From an uncultured Lachnospiraceae bacterium (GTDB lineage Bacteria > Bacillota > Clostridia > Lachnospirales > Lachnospiraceae): a DNA stretch of 51,641 bases. Within the stretch, counting starts at the first letter, position 1. Every line of letters starts with the position of its first letter. The stretch spans positions 1 through 51,641 of the forward strand of contig CATJHO010000119.1 of the NCBI GenBank assembly GCA_949740535.1, given 5' to 3'. Shown here one piece after another: positions 9,563-18,405 of the stretch. A model generated the notes under the pieces. The model saw only the letters and a program-made list of their open reading frames with translations, ran no database searches and was not told the origin of the DNA. Both the position numbers and the translations under genes were made by a program.

Positions 9563-11488
9563 ATGAAGCATGGATTTGTAAAAACAGCGGCAGTTACACC
9601 AAGAATCCGGGTAGCTCAGCCGGAATATAATGCCGGAGAAATTATACGACTGATGAAGGAAGCGGCCGGAAGGGGTGCAAAACTCATTGTTTTCCCGGAG
9701 CTGTGCATTACAGGCTATACCTGCGGGGACTTATTTCTGCAGGAGAGTCTTTTGAAAAGTGCCAGAGAGGCGTTGTTTCAGATAATGGAGTCAACCAGAG
9801 AACTGGATGCTCTGGTGTTTGTGGGGCTTCCCTGGGAGAAAGAAGGAAAGCTCTATAATGTGGCGGCGGCCCTGAACCGGGGAGAGATTCTGGGAATGGT
9901 CCCCAAAACCAATCTGCCCAATTACGGAGAATTTTATGAACTGCGCTATTTTGCGCCGGGAAATCAGGAGACGGACAGCGTATGGATAGGCCAGGGAGCA
10001 CTGGAAGGCGGCTATGTGCTGTTTGGGACAGACATGGTATTTGCCTGTGCGGAACTGCCGGAGCTGGTCGTTGCAGCGGAGATATGTGAGGATCTGTGGG
10101 TACCGGAGCCGCCCAGCGTGCGCCATACGCAGACAGGAGCTACGGTAATTGTCAACTGTTCGGCAAGTGATGAAACAGTAGGAAAAGAGCATTACCGGGA
10201 GGAGCTGCTGCGCAGTCAGTCTGCAAGACTGGTATGCGGCTATGTGTATGCCAATGCAGGAGAGGGAGAGTCCACGCAGGATTTAGTATTCGGAGGACAG
10301 AATCTGATTGCGGAGAACGGAGTCATTCTCAGCCGCTCCAGGCGTTTTGAGAATGGGATTACTTATGGCGATCTGGATGTGTGCCGCCTGTCCGGAGAGC
10401 GCAGAAGGATGAATACGATTAAGTCAAAAAGTAATGAAACTTATACAGAAGCAGGTTTCCATCTAAATCTGGAGGAAACAGTGCTGGAGCGTCAGGTGAA
10501 CCCTCATCCCTTTATTCCGGATGGCAGAGAAGAACGGGAACAGCGCTGTGAGGAGATATTTTCCATTCAGGCTATGGGGCTGAAAAAGCGGCTGGAGCAT
10601 ACGGGCTGCTGGTCTGCAGTTGCAGGGATTTCCGGCGGACTGGATTCCACACTGGCTCTGCTGGTAACAGCAAGAGCATTTGATCTGCTGTCTCTGCCAA
10701 GAGAACAGATCATCGGCGTGACCATGCCCTGTTTTGGCACGACAGACCGCACCTATGAGAATGCCTGCAAGCTCACAAAGAAGCTGGGAGTGACTCTTCG
10801 GGAGATCGATATCCGTGAGTCAGTGATGGCACATTTCTGGGATATCGGCCAGGATCCGGAGAACCATGATATTACTTATGAAAATGCTCAGGCCAGAGAG
10901 CGGACACAGGTTCTGATGGGAATTGCCAACCAGAACGGAGGTCTGGTAGTGGGAACGGGAGATATGTCAGAGCTTGCCCTTGGATGGGCTACTTACAACG
11001 GGGATCATATGTCCATGTATGGAGTAAACAGCGGCGTGCCAAAGACACTGGTACGTCATCTGGTGTACGGTTATGCGGATACATGTGAAGATCCGGAGCT
11101 CTCAGAGGTGCTTCTGGATATATTGGATACACCGGTAAGTCCGGAACTGCTTCCGCCCAAGGATGGAGGTATTTCCCAGAAGACAGAGGACTTGGTGGGC
11201 CCCTATGAACTGCATGATTTCTTCCTGTACTATGTGCTGCGGTTCGGATTTTCGCCATCCAAGATTTACAGGCTGGCGAAGGCGGCCTTTGCCCGGACTT
11301 ATGAGGATGAAGTGATTTTAAAGTGGCTTCGGACCTTTTACCAGCGGTTCTTTGCACAGCAGTTTAAACGCTCCTGTCTGCCGGACGGACCAAAGGTGGG
11401 AAGTGTGGCAGTGTCTCCCAGAGGTGATCTGCGGATGCCCAGCGATGCCTGCAGTGATATCTGGCTGAAAGAACTGGAACAACTATAG
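9563..11488 (+). CDS. nadE: Glutamine-dependent NAD+ synthetase
   Basis: This enzyme converts nicotinic acid adenine dinucleotide to NAD+ using ATP and glutamine. The protein has 641 residues in two domains. The N-terminal nitrilase-type amidase shows the Glu-Lys-Cys triad in FPELCITGY, VPKTNLPNYGEFYE and AEICEDLW. The C-terminal synthetase has the PP-loop SGGLDSTLAL, followed by the GTGDMSELALGWATYNGDHM signature. The two-domain form makes ammonia internally from glutamine. ATG 9563 follows AAAGGAGA. It lies between hslO and degV in one direction with gaps of about 50-60 bases. Confidence 0.97.
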   Translation: MKHGFVKTAAVTPRIRVAQPEYNAGEIIRLMKEAAGRGAKLIVFPELCITGYTCGDLFLQESLLKSAREALFQIMESTRELDALVFVGLPWEKEGKLYNVAAALNRGEILGMVPKTNLPNYGEFYELRYFAPGNQETDSVWIGQGALEGGYVLFGTDMVFACAELPELVVAAEICEDLWVPEPPSVRHTQTGATVIVNCSASDETVGKEHYREELLRSQSARLVCGYVYANAGEGESTQDLVFGGQNLIAENGVILSRSRRFENGITYGDLDVCRLSGERRRMNTIKSKSNETYTEAGFHLNLEETVLERQVNPHPFIPDGREEREQRCEEIFSIQAMGLKKRLEHTGCWSAVAGISGGLDSTLALLVTARAFDLLSLPREQIIGVTMPCFGTTDRTYENACKLTKKLGVTLREIDIRESVMAHFWDIGQDPENHDITYENAQARERTQVLMGIANQNGGLVVGTGDMSELALGWATYNGDHMSMYGVNSGVPKTLVRHLVYGYADTCEDPELSEVLLDILDTPVSPELLPPKDGGISQKTEDLVGPYELHDFFLYYVLRFGFSPSKIYRLAKAAFARTYEDEVILKWLRTFYQRFFAQQFKRSCLPDGPKVGSVAVSPRGDLRMPSDACSDIWLKELEQL

Positions 11489-11540
11489 AGGGCTGGAGCG
11501 CCAAAAGGAGCTGCGGTACTGGAATAAGAGGAGAATAAAG

Positions 11541-12425
11541 ATGGCTTTTAAGATTATTACAGATTCAGCAACGGATCTGCCGAAAGAAATCATTGATCGA
11601 TATCAACTGCATGTGATCCCAACACCGGTCACTATCAATGGAACGGATTACTTTGACGGGAAAACAATTCTGCCCAAGGATTTTTACCGTATCCAGGCGG
11701 AGGGCGCAGATATTAAAACCTATCATATCAACCAGTTTATGTTCCGGGAGAATTTTGAGCCTTATGCAAAGGCAGGGGATGAAGTACTTTATCTTTGTTT
11801 TTCCACAGGGATTGCAGGTACGTTTAATGCAGCCAATCTGGCAAAAGAGGAGCTTTTGGAGGAGTATCCGGATTTTCAGATTACCATTGTGGATTCCAAA
11901 TGCGCATCCATGGGGTTTGGTCTGGGCGTAATCAAGCTTCTGCGGATGCAGGAAAACGGTGCATCCAGGGAACTGCTTGTGGAGGCGGCCCGGTATTTCT
12001 TTGACAATATGGAGCATATTGTGACAGTGGATACCCTGGAATATCTATACAAGGGCGGACGTCTGAGCAGAACCTCTGCAGTGCTGGGAGGCGTGCTGGA
12101 TATCAAACCTATTATTGAAGTCAATGATGACGGGGCCCTTGTGGCCTTTGAGAAGGTGCGGGGGCGGATGAAATCTCTGAAGCGCTGCGTGGAAATTGTG
12201 GGAGAACGAGGCGTGGATCTGGATAAACAGGAGATCGGCATTGTTCATGGCAATGATCCTGAGACCTGTGCCAGGGTCAGGGAAATGCTGGAGGAGAAAT
12301 ATCACTGTAAAGGAATTATAGAATCCCAGGTGGGCTGTGCCATAGGCGCCCACACAGGTCCGGGAATTATCGGAATCGTATTCCTGAGTGCAGGCGAAGA
12401 GAAGTATGCAGAATACCTGAAATAA
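11541..12425 (+). CDS. DegV family fatty-acid-binding protein
   Basis: A 294-residue cytosolic protein of the DegV (FakB-like) family. Members bind a fatty acid, and FakB members present it to the kinase FakA for phosphorylation. The N-terminal signature is KIITDSATDLPKE, the fatty-acid pocket motif is STGIAGTFNAA, and later family motifs are VDSKCASMGFG and YLYKGGRLSR. Whether it works with a FakA cannot be judged here because no DhaK-like kinase gene is in the window. ATG 11541 follows AGAGGAG. It is the last gene of the hslO-nadE cluster and is followed by an inverted repeat at 12464-12507. Confidence 0.92.
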   Translation: MAFKIITDSATDLPKEIIDRYQLHVIPTPVTINGTDYFDGKTILPKDFYRIQAEGADIKTYHINQFMFRENFEPYAKAGDEVLYLCFSTGIAGTFNAANLAKEELLEEYPDFQITIVDSKCASMGFGLGVIKLLRMQENGASRELLVEAARYFFDNMEHIVTVDTLEYLYKGGRLSRTSAVLGGVLDIKPIIEVNDDGALVAFEKVRGRMKSLKRCVEIVGERGVDLDKQEIGIVHGNDPETCARVREMLEEKYHCKGIIESQVGCAIGAHTGPGIIGIVFLSAGEEKYAEYLK

Positions 12426-12463
12426 ATATCTGTAAGTGCTCCTTAAGTGCAAAACTGCAACAT

Positions 12464-12508
12464 AAAGCCATGAGACAGTTCTGATTTCTGAAGTGTTTCA
12501 TGGCTTTT
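12464..12508 (+). terminator. Hairpin, probable terminator after degV
   Basis: A 14-base stem (12464-12477 with 12494-12507) has one G-U pair and a 16-base loop. The stem is rich in A on the 5' side and T on the 3' side, but only a short T run (CTTTT) follows, so termination may be imperfect. Confidence 0.65.
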
Positions 12509-12524
12509 GGTATTACCCTCAGCA

Positions 12525-12562
12525 GACAAGGCGGGTATTCCCCCGCCTGCAAAGCGCAGTAC
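12525..12562. repeat. Small intergenic palindromic element, possible relative of the 15912-15945 hairpin
   Basis: A hairpin pairs AGGCGGG (12529-12535) with CCCGCCT (12542-12548). GACAAGGCG (12525-12533) recurs directly at 15918-15926, and GCGCAGTAC (12554-12562) recurs inverted at 15926-15934. The two elements flank the two-component pair. They may be diverged copies of a dispersed palindromic repeat, but two copies are weak evidence. Confidence 0.3.
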
Positions 12563-12591
12563 GGATCCTTACCATGCTTGGCAAACTAACA

Positions 12592-12605
12592 AATTCTTAA
12601 GAATT
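12592..12605. promoter_or_regulatory. 14-base palindrome upstream of the two-component promoter
   Basis: AATTCTTAAGAATT is perfectly self-complementary and centred about 36 bases upstream of the -10 box. It could be an operator for an activator or for autoregulation. CTTAA recurs at 12619-12623. No regulator is identified. Confidence 0.35.
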
Positions 12606-12631
12606 CCCCACAGGAGAACTTAAAAAAGCCT

Positions 12632-12640
12632 TGTTATAAT
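12632..12640 (+). promoter_or_regulatory. Extended -10 promoter of the two-component operon
   Basis: TGTTATAAT is a perfect extended -10 (TGnTATAAT), 40 bases before the response-regulator start. No good -35 is seen 17 bases upstream, as expected for extended -10 promoters. A 14-base perfect palindrome lies 30 bases further upstream (12592-12605). Confidence 0.65.
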
Positions 12641-12679
12641 CATCAGGAATCGGTAAAATGGGAGCAGAGGTGATGAAAG

Positions 12680-13378
12680 ATGAATACGAGTACAATTTTA
12701 GTATGTGATGATGACAGGGAAATAGTAGATGCCATTGAGATCTATCTGTCCCAGGAGGGCTGCCATGTTCTGAAAGCCTATGACGGTCTGCAGGCGGTAA
12801 GCATGATGGAGAAGCATGAGATCCAGCTCCTGATTATCGATATTATGATGCCCAAGCTGGACGGTCTTCGAGCTACACTGAAGATTCGGGAAAAAAGCAG
12901 TGTTCCGATTATTATTCTGTCGGCCAAATCCGAGGATGCGGATAAAATACTGGGCCTGAATATCGGAGCGGACGATTATGTGACCAAGCCGTTTAACCCG
13001 CTGGAACTGACAGCAAGGGTGAAATCACAGCTGAGGCGGTACACGAAGCTGGGAAATGTGGCAGAAGAAAGCCAGAAGGTGTACCAGACCGGCGGTCTGG
13101 TGATGAATGACGATCTGAAGGAAGTTACGGTAGACGGCGAACTGGTAAAACTGACGCCCATTGAGTATAACATTCTGCTTCTGCTGGTGAAAAATCAGGG
13201 GAAGGTATTTTCGATCAATCAGATTTACGAAAGTATCTGGAATGAGGATGCCATTGGAGCAGATAATACAGTGGCGGTGCATATCCGTCATATTCGTGAA
13301 AAGATTGAGATTAATGCAAAGGAGCCCCGCTACCTGAAGGTGGTGTGGGGAATCGGCTATAAAGTGGAGAAGCTGTAA
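12680..13378 (+). CDS. OmpR/PhoB-family response regulator
   Basis: A 232-residue two-domain regulator. The receiver domain (about 1-120) shows the acidic pocket CDDDRE at residues 9-14, the phosphoacceptor Asp54 in LLIIDIMMPKLDG, and Lys in YVTKPFNP. The C-terminal winged helix DNA-binding domain (about 140-232) includes LTPIEYNILLLLVKNQGKVFS and VAVHIRHIREKIE. It resembles the VanR/WalR-like group common in Clostridia, but its target is unknown. Its stop is two bases from the start of the histidine kinase, so the two are surely co-expressed. Confidence 0.94.
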   Translation: MNTSTILVCDDDREIVDAIEIYLSQEGCHVLKAYDGLQAVSMMEKHEIQLLIIDIMMPKLDGLRATLKIREKSSVPIIILSAKSEDADKILGLNIGADDYVTKPFNPLELTARVKSQLRRYTKLGNVAEESQKVYQTGGLVMNDDLKEVTVDGELVKLTPIEYNILLLLVKNQGKVFSINQIYESIWNEDAIGADNTVAVHIRHIREKIEINAKEPRYLKVVWGIGYKVEKL

Positions 13379-13380
13379 AA

Positions 13381-15870
13381 ATGAGACGATGGGAATACTC
13401 CAAGGGATGGAAAGCGCTGGCCCTCATTTTAAATCAAGTCTGTGCGGTAATACTGGTATTGTCCATTGCCGTATGTATGTTTTATGCGGGAAATAACGGC
13501 TTCCGGCTTCTTCGGGAAGATGACTCCTTTGAGAGCACAGCTTATTTTCAGAGAGAGGTCATGGAGCAGATCCGCCGCTGTATCCGGGCTGCCAGCCGGG
13601 AGAGTAAGTTTGAAGAAAAGGGTGTATACGATGCATCTTTAGTGGTGGATATCCGGGAGTATGCTGAGGATAACCAAATACTTCATACAAAACAGGGAAA
13701 CAGCGGGCTTTGTTATAAACTGACGGATCTGGTGAACTGGTCTCTGGATGGCTGTGAATATAATACGCTGTTGAAAATAACTTATAATGACGGAAAGGCA
13801 GGATATATTGCCAAGGGGGCTCAGGATTATACAGATCCGGCGGCAGTTGACAGCAGCTCAGAAGGATCCGGGCAGGCAGTGGTACAGAATGTGGAAGAAA
13901 TTCAGGCTCTGGTGGAGCGGTATGCTCCGGCAGAATATCCGGACATTATTTCCTATGCAGAGGAGCAGGGATTATCCACACAGGAACTGCATGAGACTTA
14001 CGGCGCGCTGGAAACAACTTTGTCCAATATTTATAATGATTTCTATTCTTACAAAGAGAATCTGGAGCTCTTCAGCCCCAGCATGACCAACATGAGGTAT
14101 CTGGTACTTCCGAAAGATGTCGTCTGGGTGAATAAGGATGATTACGAGCAGAAAACAGTTACCAATATTAAGAGCTTTGGCAAGGCAGAGATTCTGGATC
14201 GCAACAGTCTGCTGGAGTATATACGCGGGCACCGGGACTACCTTATCTTTGACAGTGCGGATATGAGCCTGGAGTCAAATCATATGCCGGTTTCCTTAAG
14301 TGAGCTCAGCAGTTACCTGAAGGAATATCCCATGTCCATGGAGGACGGTTATGTTTTTGTGGCTGCTATTGATCCCAATTATGCTGCCAGCGACAATCTG
14401 CGGATGTATAAACAGCAGTATGAAGAGATAAAGCCTATCAGCCAGATGGCTGTATACGGTGTGATTCTGGGCGGCTTTCTGTATCTCCTGACACTGGTTT
14501 ACCTTACGTCGGCAGCAGGGCGGGGAACTGACGGGGATGACAGAAGCATTTCCCTTACCAGATTTGACCGGATTCGTACAGAGGGAGCAGTACTGCTTCT
14601 TATCATTCCTGCGTGGGCAGTGCTTCTGGCTGGGGCTATGGCGTATCATCGGGTATCTGGAATCCTGGAGGCAGGAGTTTTCGGAGGAATTCTTACGTTC
14701 TCGTTGAATTTTATCTTTCTCTTTGGATACTTAAGCCTGGTTAAGCGCATTAAGACGAGAACGCTGTGGTGTAACAGCCTGCTTTGTTCGCTTCTGCATA
14801 GTTTTTATCAGATAGTGGGAAACTGGAAAGTGACTACAAAAGTAATGCTGTCATATGTGAGCTTCCTGCTGGTTAATGGTTTTCTGCTGTTCCTTGGTAT
14901 TTTTGGTATTCTGGCGGTAGTTCTGCTGGATTTTGCAGTGGGGACGCTGTTACTTCAGAAGGCCCGTCAGCAGAAACAGATTCTGGAAGGAATTAAGCAG
15001 ATTTCCGAAGGAGATTTGACACACCAGATTATAGCCGAAAAGCTGTCCGGAGATAGTCTGCTGATGGCTGAGGCTGTGAACAACATTCGAGAGGGGCTTT
15101 CGGCCGCAGTGGAACAGGGCGTGAAGGATGAGCGTTTGAAAACAGATCTGATTACCAATGTGTCTCATGACATTAAGACGCCTCTGACATCCATTATCAA
15201 TTATGTGGATCTGCTGAAGCGGGAAGATATTCAAAATGAACGGGCGCGGAACTATATTGCAATCTTAGAGGATAAGTCTCAGCGTCTGAAGCATCTGACG
15301 GATGATCTGGTGGAAGCATCCAAGATTAGTTCCGGAAATATCAAGCTGGAGCTTGTACGTATTAATTTCCAGGAATTGATCAACCAGACCAATGGAGAAT
15401 TCAATGAAAAGTTTGAGGAGCGGGAGCTCCAGCTTGTGGTAAATATGCCCAAGGAGCCGGTTGTGATCGAGGCGGACGGCCGCAGAGTCTGGAGAATTCT
15501 TGAAAATCTCTATGGAAATGTGGCAAAGTATGCTATGCCGAGAACCAGGGTTTATGTGGAGCTGACCGTGGTGGGGCATATGGTACGGTTCCACATCAAG
15601 AATATTTCAGAACAGCCTCTGAATATCGAGGCAGGGGAACTGACAGAGCGGTTTATCCGCGGAGACGTGGCCAGAAGCACGGAAGGCAGCGGGCTGGGAT
15701 TATCTATTACCAGAACACTGACGGAGCTTCAGAAGGGAAGCTTTGATATTTATCTGGACGGAGATTTGTTTAAGGTGACGATTATTTTCCCGGAGGCGCC
15801 AAAAGAAAGTATGGGTGTGAAAACGGAAGAGCAGGAAGAGATTTTGGGGGAAGAATTTTTACCGGAATAA
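13381..15870 (+). CDS. Large multi-pass sensor histidine kinase
   Basis: An 829-residue membrane kinase, far longer than a typical sensor kinase. One N-terminal TM (about residues 14-36) is followed by a large extracytoplasmic region (about 37-355). Four or so further TM segments follow between about 358 and 525 (for example GVILGGFLYLLTLVYLT, LLLIIPAWAVLLAGA and LNFIFLFGYLSLV). Then come a HAMP-like linker (about 530-580), the dimerisation/phosphoacceptor box NVSHDIKTPLTSI with His596, and a HATPase domain ending GSGLGLSI. The ATG is two bases after the regulator's stop. The ligand is not evident. The sensor region has no domain I can name, and its helical, acidic character gives no direct clue. 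Confidence 0.93.
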   Translation: MRRWEYSKGWKALALILNQVCAVILVLSIAVCMFYAGNNGFRLLREDDSFESTAYFQREVMEQIRRCIRAASRESKFEEKGVYDASLVVDIREYAEDNQILHTKQGNSGLCYKLTDLVNWSLDGCEYNTLLKITYNDGKAGYIAKGAQDYTDPAAVDSSSEGSGQAVVQNVEEIQALVERYAPAEYPDIISYAEEQGLSTQELHETYGALETTLSNIYNDFYSYKENLELFSPSMTNMRYLVLPKDVVWVNKDDYEQKTVTNIKSFGKAEILDRNSLLEYIRGHRDYLIFDSADMSLESNHMPVSLSELSSYLKEYPMSMEDGYVFVAAIDPNYAASDNLRMYKQQYEEIKPISQMAVYGVILGGFLYLLTLVYLTSAAGRGTDGDDRSISLTRFDRIRTEGAVLLLIIPAWAVLLAGAMAYHRVSGILEAGVFGGILTFSLNFIFLFGYLSLVKRIKTRTLWCNSLLCSLLHSFYQIVGNWKVTTKVMLSYVSFLLVNGFLLFLGIFGILAVVLLDFAVGTLLLQKARQQKQILEGIKQISEGDLTHQIIAEKLSGDSLLMAEAVNNIREGLSAAVEQGVKDERLKTDLITNVSHDIKTPLTSIINYVDLLKREDIQNERARNYIAILEDKSQRLKHLTDDLVEASKISSGNIKLELVRINFQELINQTNGEFNEKFEERELQLVVNMPKEPVVIEADGRRVWRILENLYGNVAKYAMPRTRVYVELTVVGHMVRFHIKNISEQPLNIEAGELTERFIRGDVARSTEGSGLGLSITRTLTELQKGSFDIYLDGDLFKVTIIFPEAPKESMGVKTEEQEEILGEEFLPE

Positions 15871-15872
15871 TC

Positions 15873-15901
15873 TTGCAATCTTTGGCGAGGGTATTTATAA
15901 T
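15873..15901 (+). promoter_or_regulatory. Sigma-A promoter for the aconitase gene
   Basis: TTGCAA (15873-15878), exactly 17 bases, TATAAT (15896-15901). The predicted start is near 15908, leaving a leader of about 74 bases that begins with a strong hairpin. Confidence 0.8.
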
Positions 15902-15911
15902 GAACTTAGTG

Positions 15912-15945
15912 TTGCCGGACAAGGCGTACTGCGCCTGTCCGGCAA
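15912..15945 (+). promoter_or_regulatory. Stable hairpin at the 5' end of the aconitase mRNA
   Basis: TTGCCGGACA pairs with TGTCCGGCAA, and GGCG with CGCC, with one bulged A and a loop of about 5 bases, so about 14 base pairs, mostly GC. No T run follows, so it does not look like a terminator. It starts about four bases from the predicted transcript start and ends 36 bases before the coding start. It could protect the 5' end, bind a protein, or be a copy of a dispersed palindrome. Confidence 0.6.
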
Positions 15946-15981
15946 AATTGATGAAAAAGAGATTAGAACAGGAGGAACAAT

Positions 15982-18267
15982 ATGGTTCAATTATTTGAAG
16001 GTGGAGCCTATGTGCTGAATGGAACAGAGATTATTCCGGACAGTAAGGATGCCGTAAGCGTTCTGGAGAGCAGGCTTGGGACCGCCCCTTCTAAAGAGGA
16101 GGCAGGAAAACAGACCATTGCTTATGGTATCTTAAAAGAACACAATACATCCGGCAGTATGGAAAAGCTGGAGATTAAATTTGATAAACTGACTTCCCAC
16201 GACATTACTTTTGTGGGAATTATTCAGACGGCCAGGGCATCAGGGCTTGAGAAGTTTCCGATTCCCTATGTACTGACTAACTGCCACAACAGTCTCTGCG
16301 CGGTGGGAGGAACCATCAACGAAGACGATCATATGTATGGACTGACCTGTGCAAAGAAGTACGGCGGCATATATGTTCCGCCTCACCAGGCAGTGATTCA
16401 TCAGTTCGCCAGAGAGATGCTGGCGGCCGGCGGAAAGATGATCCTCGGATCGGACAGCCATACCCGTTACGGAGCGCTGGGCACCATGGCCATGGGCGAA
16501 GGCGGACCGGAGCTGGTCAAGCAGCTTCTGGGAAAGACCTATGATATTCCTAAGCCGGGCATTGTAGGCGTTTATCTGACTGGAGAGCCGCAGAAAGGTG
16601 TAGGGCCTCAGGATGTGGCTCTGGCTGTTATTGGAGCTGTATTTGAGAAAGGCTATGTAAATAACAAGGTAATGGAATTTATTGGGGACGGCGTGGAGAA
16701 TCTGAGCGCTGATTTCCGAATCGGCATTGATGTCATGACCACAGAGACCACCTGCCTTTCCTCTATCTGGAAGACGGATGATGTAATCCGGGAGTTCTAT
16801 GAGATTCATGGACGGGAAGAGGATTACCGGGAGCTGAAACCAGGCAGCGTGGCTTACTATGATGGTATGATCTATGTGGATCTGAGTGCTGTGAAGCCTA
16901 TGATTGCCATGCCCTTCCATCCCAGCAATACCTATACCATTGAAGAGGTAAAAGAGAATCTGGAAGATATTCTCCGGGATGTGGAGAAGAAGGCGCTGGT
17001 AAGCCTGGGAAGCGCGGTGGATTTCCATCTGACTGATAAGATCCGGGATGGGAAATTATATGTGGATCAGGGGATTATTGCAGGCTGCGCGGGCGGCGGA
17101 TTTGAGAATATCTGTGCGGCGGCAGATATTCTGAAAGGCGCCAGCATTGGACCGGATGAGTTTACCTTAAGTGTTTACCCGGCCAGTATGCCGGTTTATA
17201 TGGAACTGGTGAAGAACGGTGCAGCCGCAGCGCTGATGGAGACAGGCGCGGTGATGAAGACGGCATTCTGCGGTCCCTGCTTTGGTGCCGGAGATACGCC
17301 TTCTAACAATGGCTTCAGTATCCGCCACTCAACCAGAAACTTCCCCAACCGGGAAGGCTCCAAGCTTCAGAGCGGCCAGATTGCGTCTGTGGCATTGATG
17401 GATGCCCGATCCATTGCGGCTACCGCGGCCAACAGAGGGTATCTGACCGCAGCCACAGAGCTGGATGTAAAGCATACCAATCCCAGATATTTCTTTGATC
17501 GTAAGATTTATGAAAATCGTGTATTTGACAGCAAGGGCGTGGCAGATCCTTCTGTGGAGATTAAATTTGGTCCCAATATTAAGGACTGGCCGGCGATGTC
17601 AGCCCTTCCGGAGCATATGATTCTGAAGGTGGTATCAGAAATTCACGATCCGGTAACCACCACAGATGAACTGATTCCCTCAGGAGAGACCTCTTCTTAC
17701 CGCTCGAATCCTCTGGGGCTTGCAGAGTTTACGCTTTCCCGCAAGGATCCTGCCTATGTGGGCCTGGCAAAAGAGATTCAGGCAGCACAGAAAGCCATTG
17801 AGGCAGGGAACTGCCCGGCAGAGGCAGTGCCGGAGTTAAAATCAGTATTCCATGCACTGAATACCTGGTATCCAGATGTGGACAAGACGAACCTGGGTGT
17901 GGGAAGCACCATCTTTGCCGTGAAGCCGGGAGACGGATCGGCCAGAGAACAGGCAGCTTCCTGCCAGAAGGTACTGGGAGGATGGGCCAATATTGCCAAT
18001 TCCTATGCCACTAAGCGTTACCGCTCCAATTTGATCAATTGGGGTATGCTGCCCTTCCTGATTGAGGAGGGAGAACTGCCTTTTGAGAAAGGAGACTATC
18101 TCTTCATACCTTCTGTCCGCAAGGCTGTGGAGGAGAAGCAGGAAGAGATCCGGGCATATGTGAACGGCGAGCAGGAGCGTGAAGTGATTTTGAGGCTGGG
18201 AGCATTGACGGATGATGAGCGTGAGATTATTTTAAAGGGATGTCTCATCAATTATTATAAGGGATAA
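15982..18267 (+). CDS. Aconitate hydratase (aconitase family)
   Basis: Aconitases isomerise citrate and isocitrate with a [4Fe-4S] cluster. The protein has 761 residues. The three cluster cysteines are visible as Cys369 in AGCAGGG, and Cys430 and Cys433 in CGPC, with the family's usual spacing. The C-terminal swivel domain contains [19 protein letters not shown]. It belongs to the Bacillota/clostridial aconitase group often annotated only as hydratase. No citrate synthase or isocitrate dehydrogenase gene is near, so it may serve glutamate synthesis; that is inference. The start ATG lies behind GGAGGAA. It has its own promoter and leader hairpin and a strong terminator, so it looks monocistronic. 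Confidence 0.92.
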   Translation: MVQLFEGGAYVLNGTEIIPDSKDAVSVLESRLGTAPSKEEAGKQTIAYGILKEHNTSGSMEKLEIKFDKLTSHDITFVGIIQTARASGLEKFPIPYVLTNCHNSLCAVGGTINEDDHMYGLTCAKKYGGIYVPPHQAVIHQFAREMLAAGGKMILGSDSHTRYGALGTMAMGEGGPELVKQLLGKTYDIPKPGIVGVYLTGEPQKGVGPQDVALAVIGAVFEKGYVNNKVMEFIGDGVENLSADFRIGIDVMTTETTCLSSIWKTDDVIREFYEIHGREEDYRELKPGSVAYYDGMIYVDLSAVKPMIAMPFHPSNTYTIEEVKENLEDILRDVEKKALVSLGSAVDFHLTDKIRDGKLYVDQGIIAGCAGGGFENICAAADILKGASIGPDEFTLSVYPASMPVYMELVKNGAAAALMETGAVMKTAFCGPCFGAGDTPSNNGFSIRHSTRNFPNREGSKLQSGQIASVALMDARSIAATAANRGYLTAATELDVKHTNPRYFFDRKIYENRVFDSKGVADPSVEIKFGPNIKDWPAMSALPEHMILKVVSEIHDPVTTTDELIPSGETSSYRSNPLGLAEFTLSRKDPAYVGLAKEIQAAQKAIEAGNCPAEAVPELKSVFHALNTWYPDVDKTNLGVGSTIFAVKPGDGSAREQAASCQKVLGGWANIANSYATKRYRSNLINWGMLPFLIEEGELPFEKGDYLFIPSVRKAVEEKQEEIRAYVNGEQEREVILRLGALTDDEREIILKGCLINYYKG

Positions 18268-18317
18268 ATCATTTTTTGAATTTTAGAAATAGTTCTCCTC
18301 TTTTGAAGGGGATAAGC

Positions 18318-18360
18318 AAAAAGAACGAACAGCCGGCTTTTCTGACTGTTCGTTCTTTTT
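18318..18360. terminator. Bidirectional terminator between aconitase and the DUF885 gene
   Basis: A perfect 15-base stem (18318-18332 with 18346-18360) with A5 at one end and T5 at the other works for both convergent transcripts. Confidence 0.93.
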
Positions 18361-18405
18361 CGGTTACCATTATGATAGGGAGGTGGAAAGCTGTTTCACA
18401 CAGCG

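Noticed and set aside
12680-15870. Antibiotic-resistance (Van-type) two-component system
   Set aside because: The regulator is VanR-like only at family level and no van ligase or dehydrogenase genes adjoin it; ddl in this window is an ordinary housekeeping ligase.
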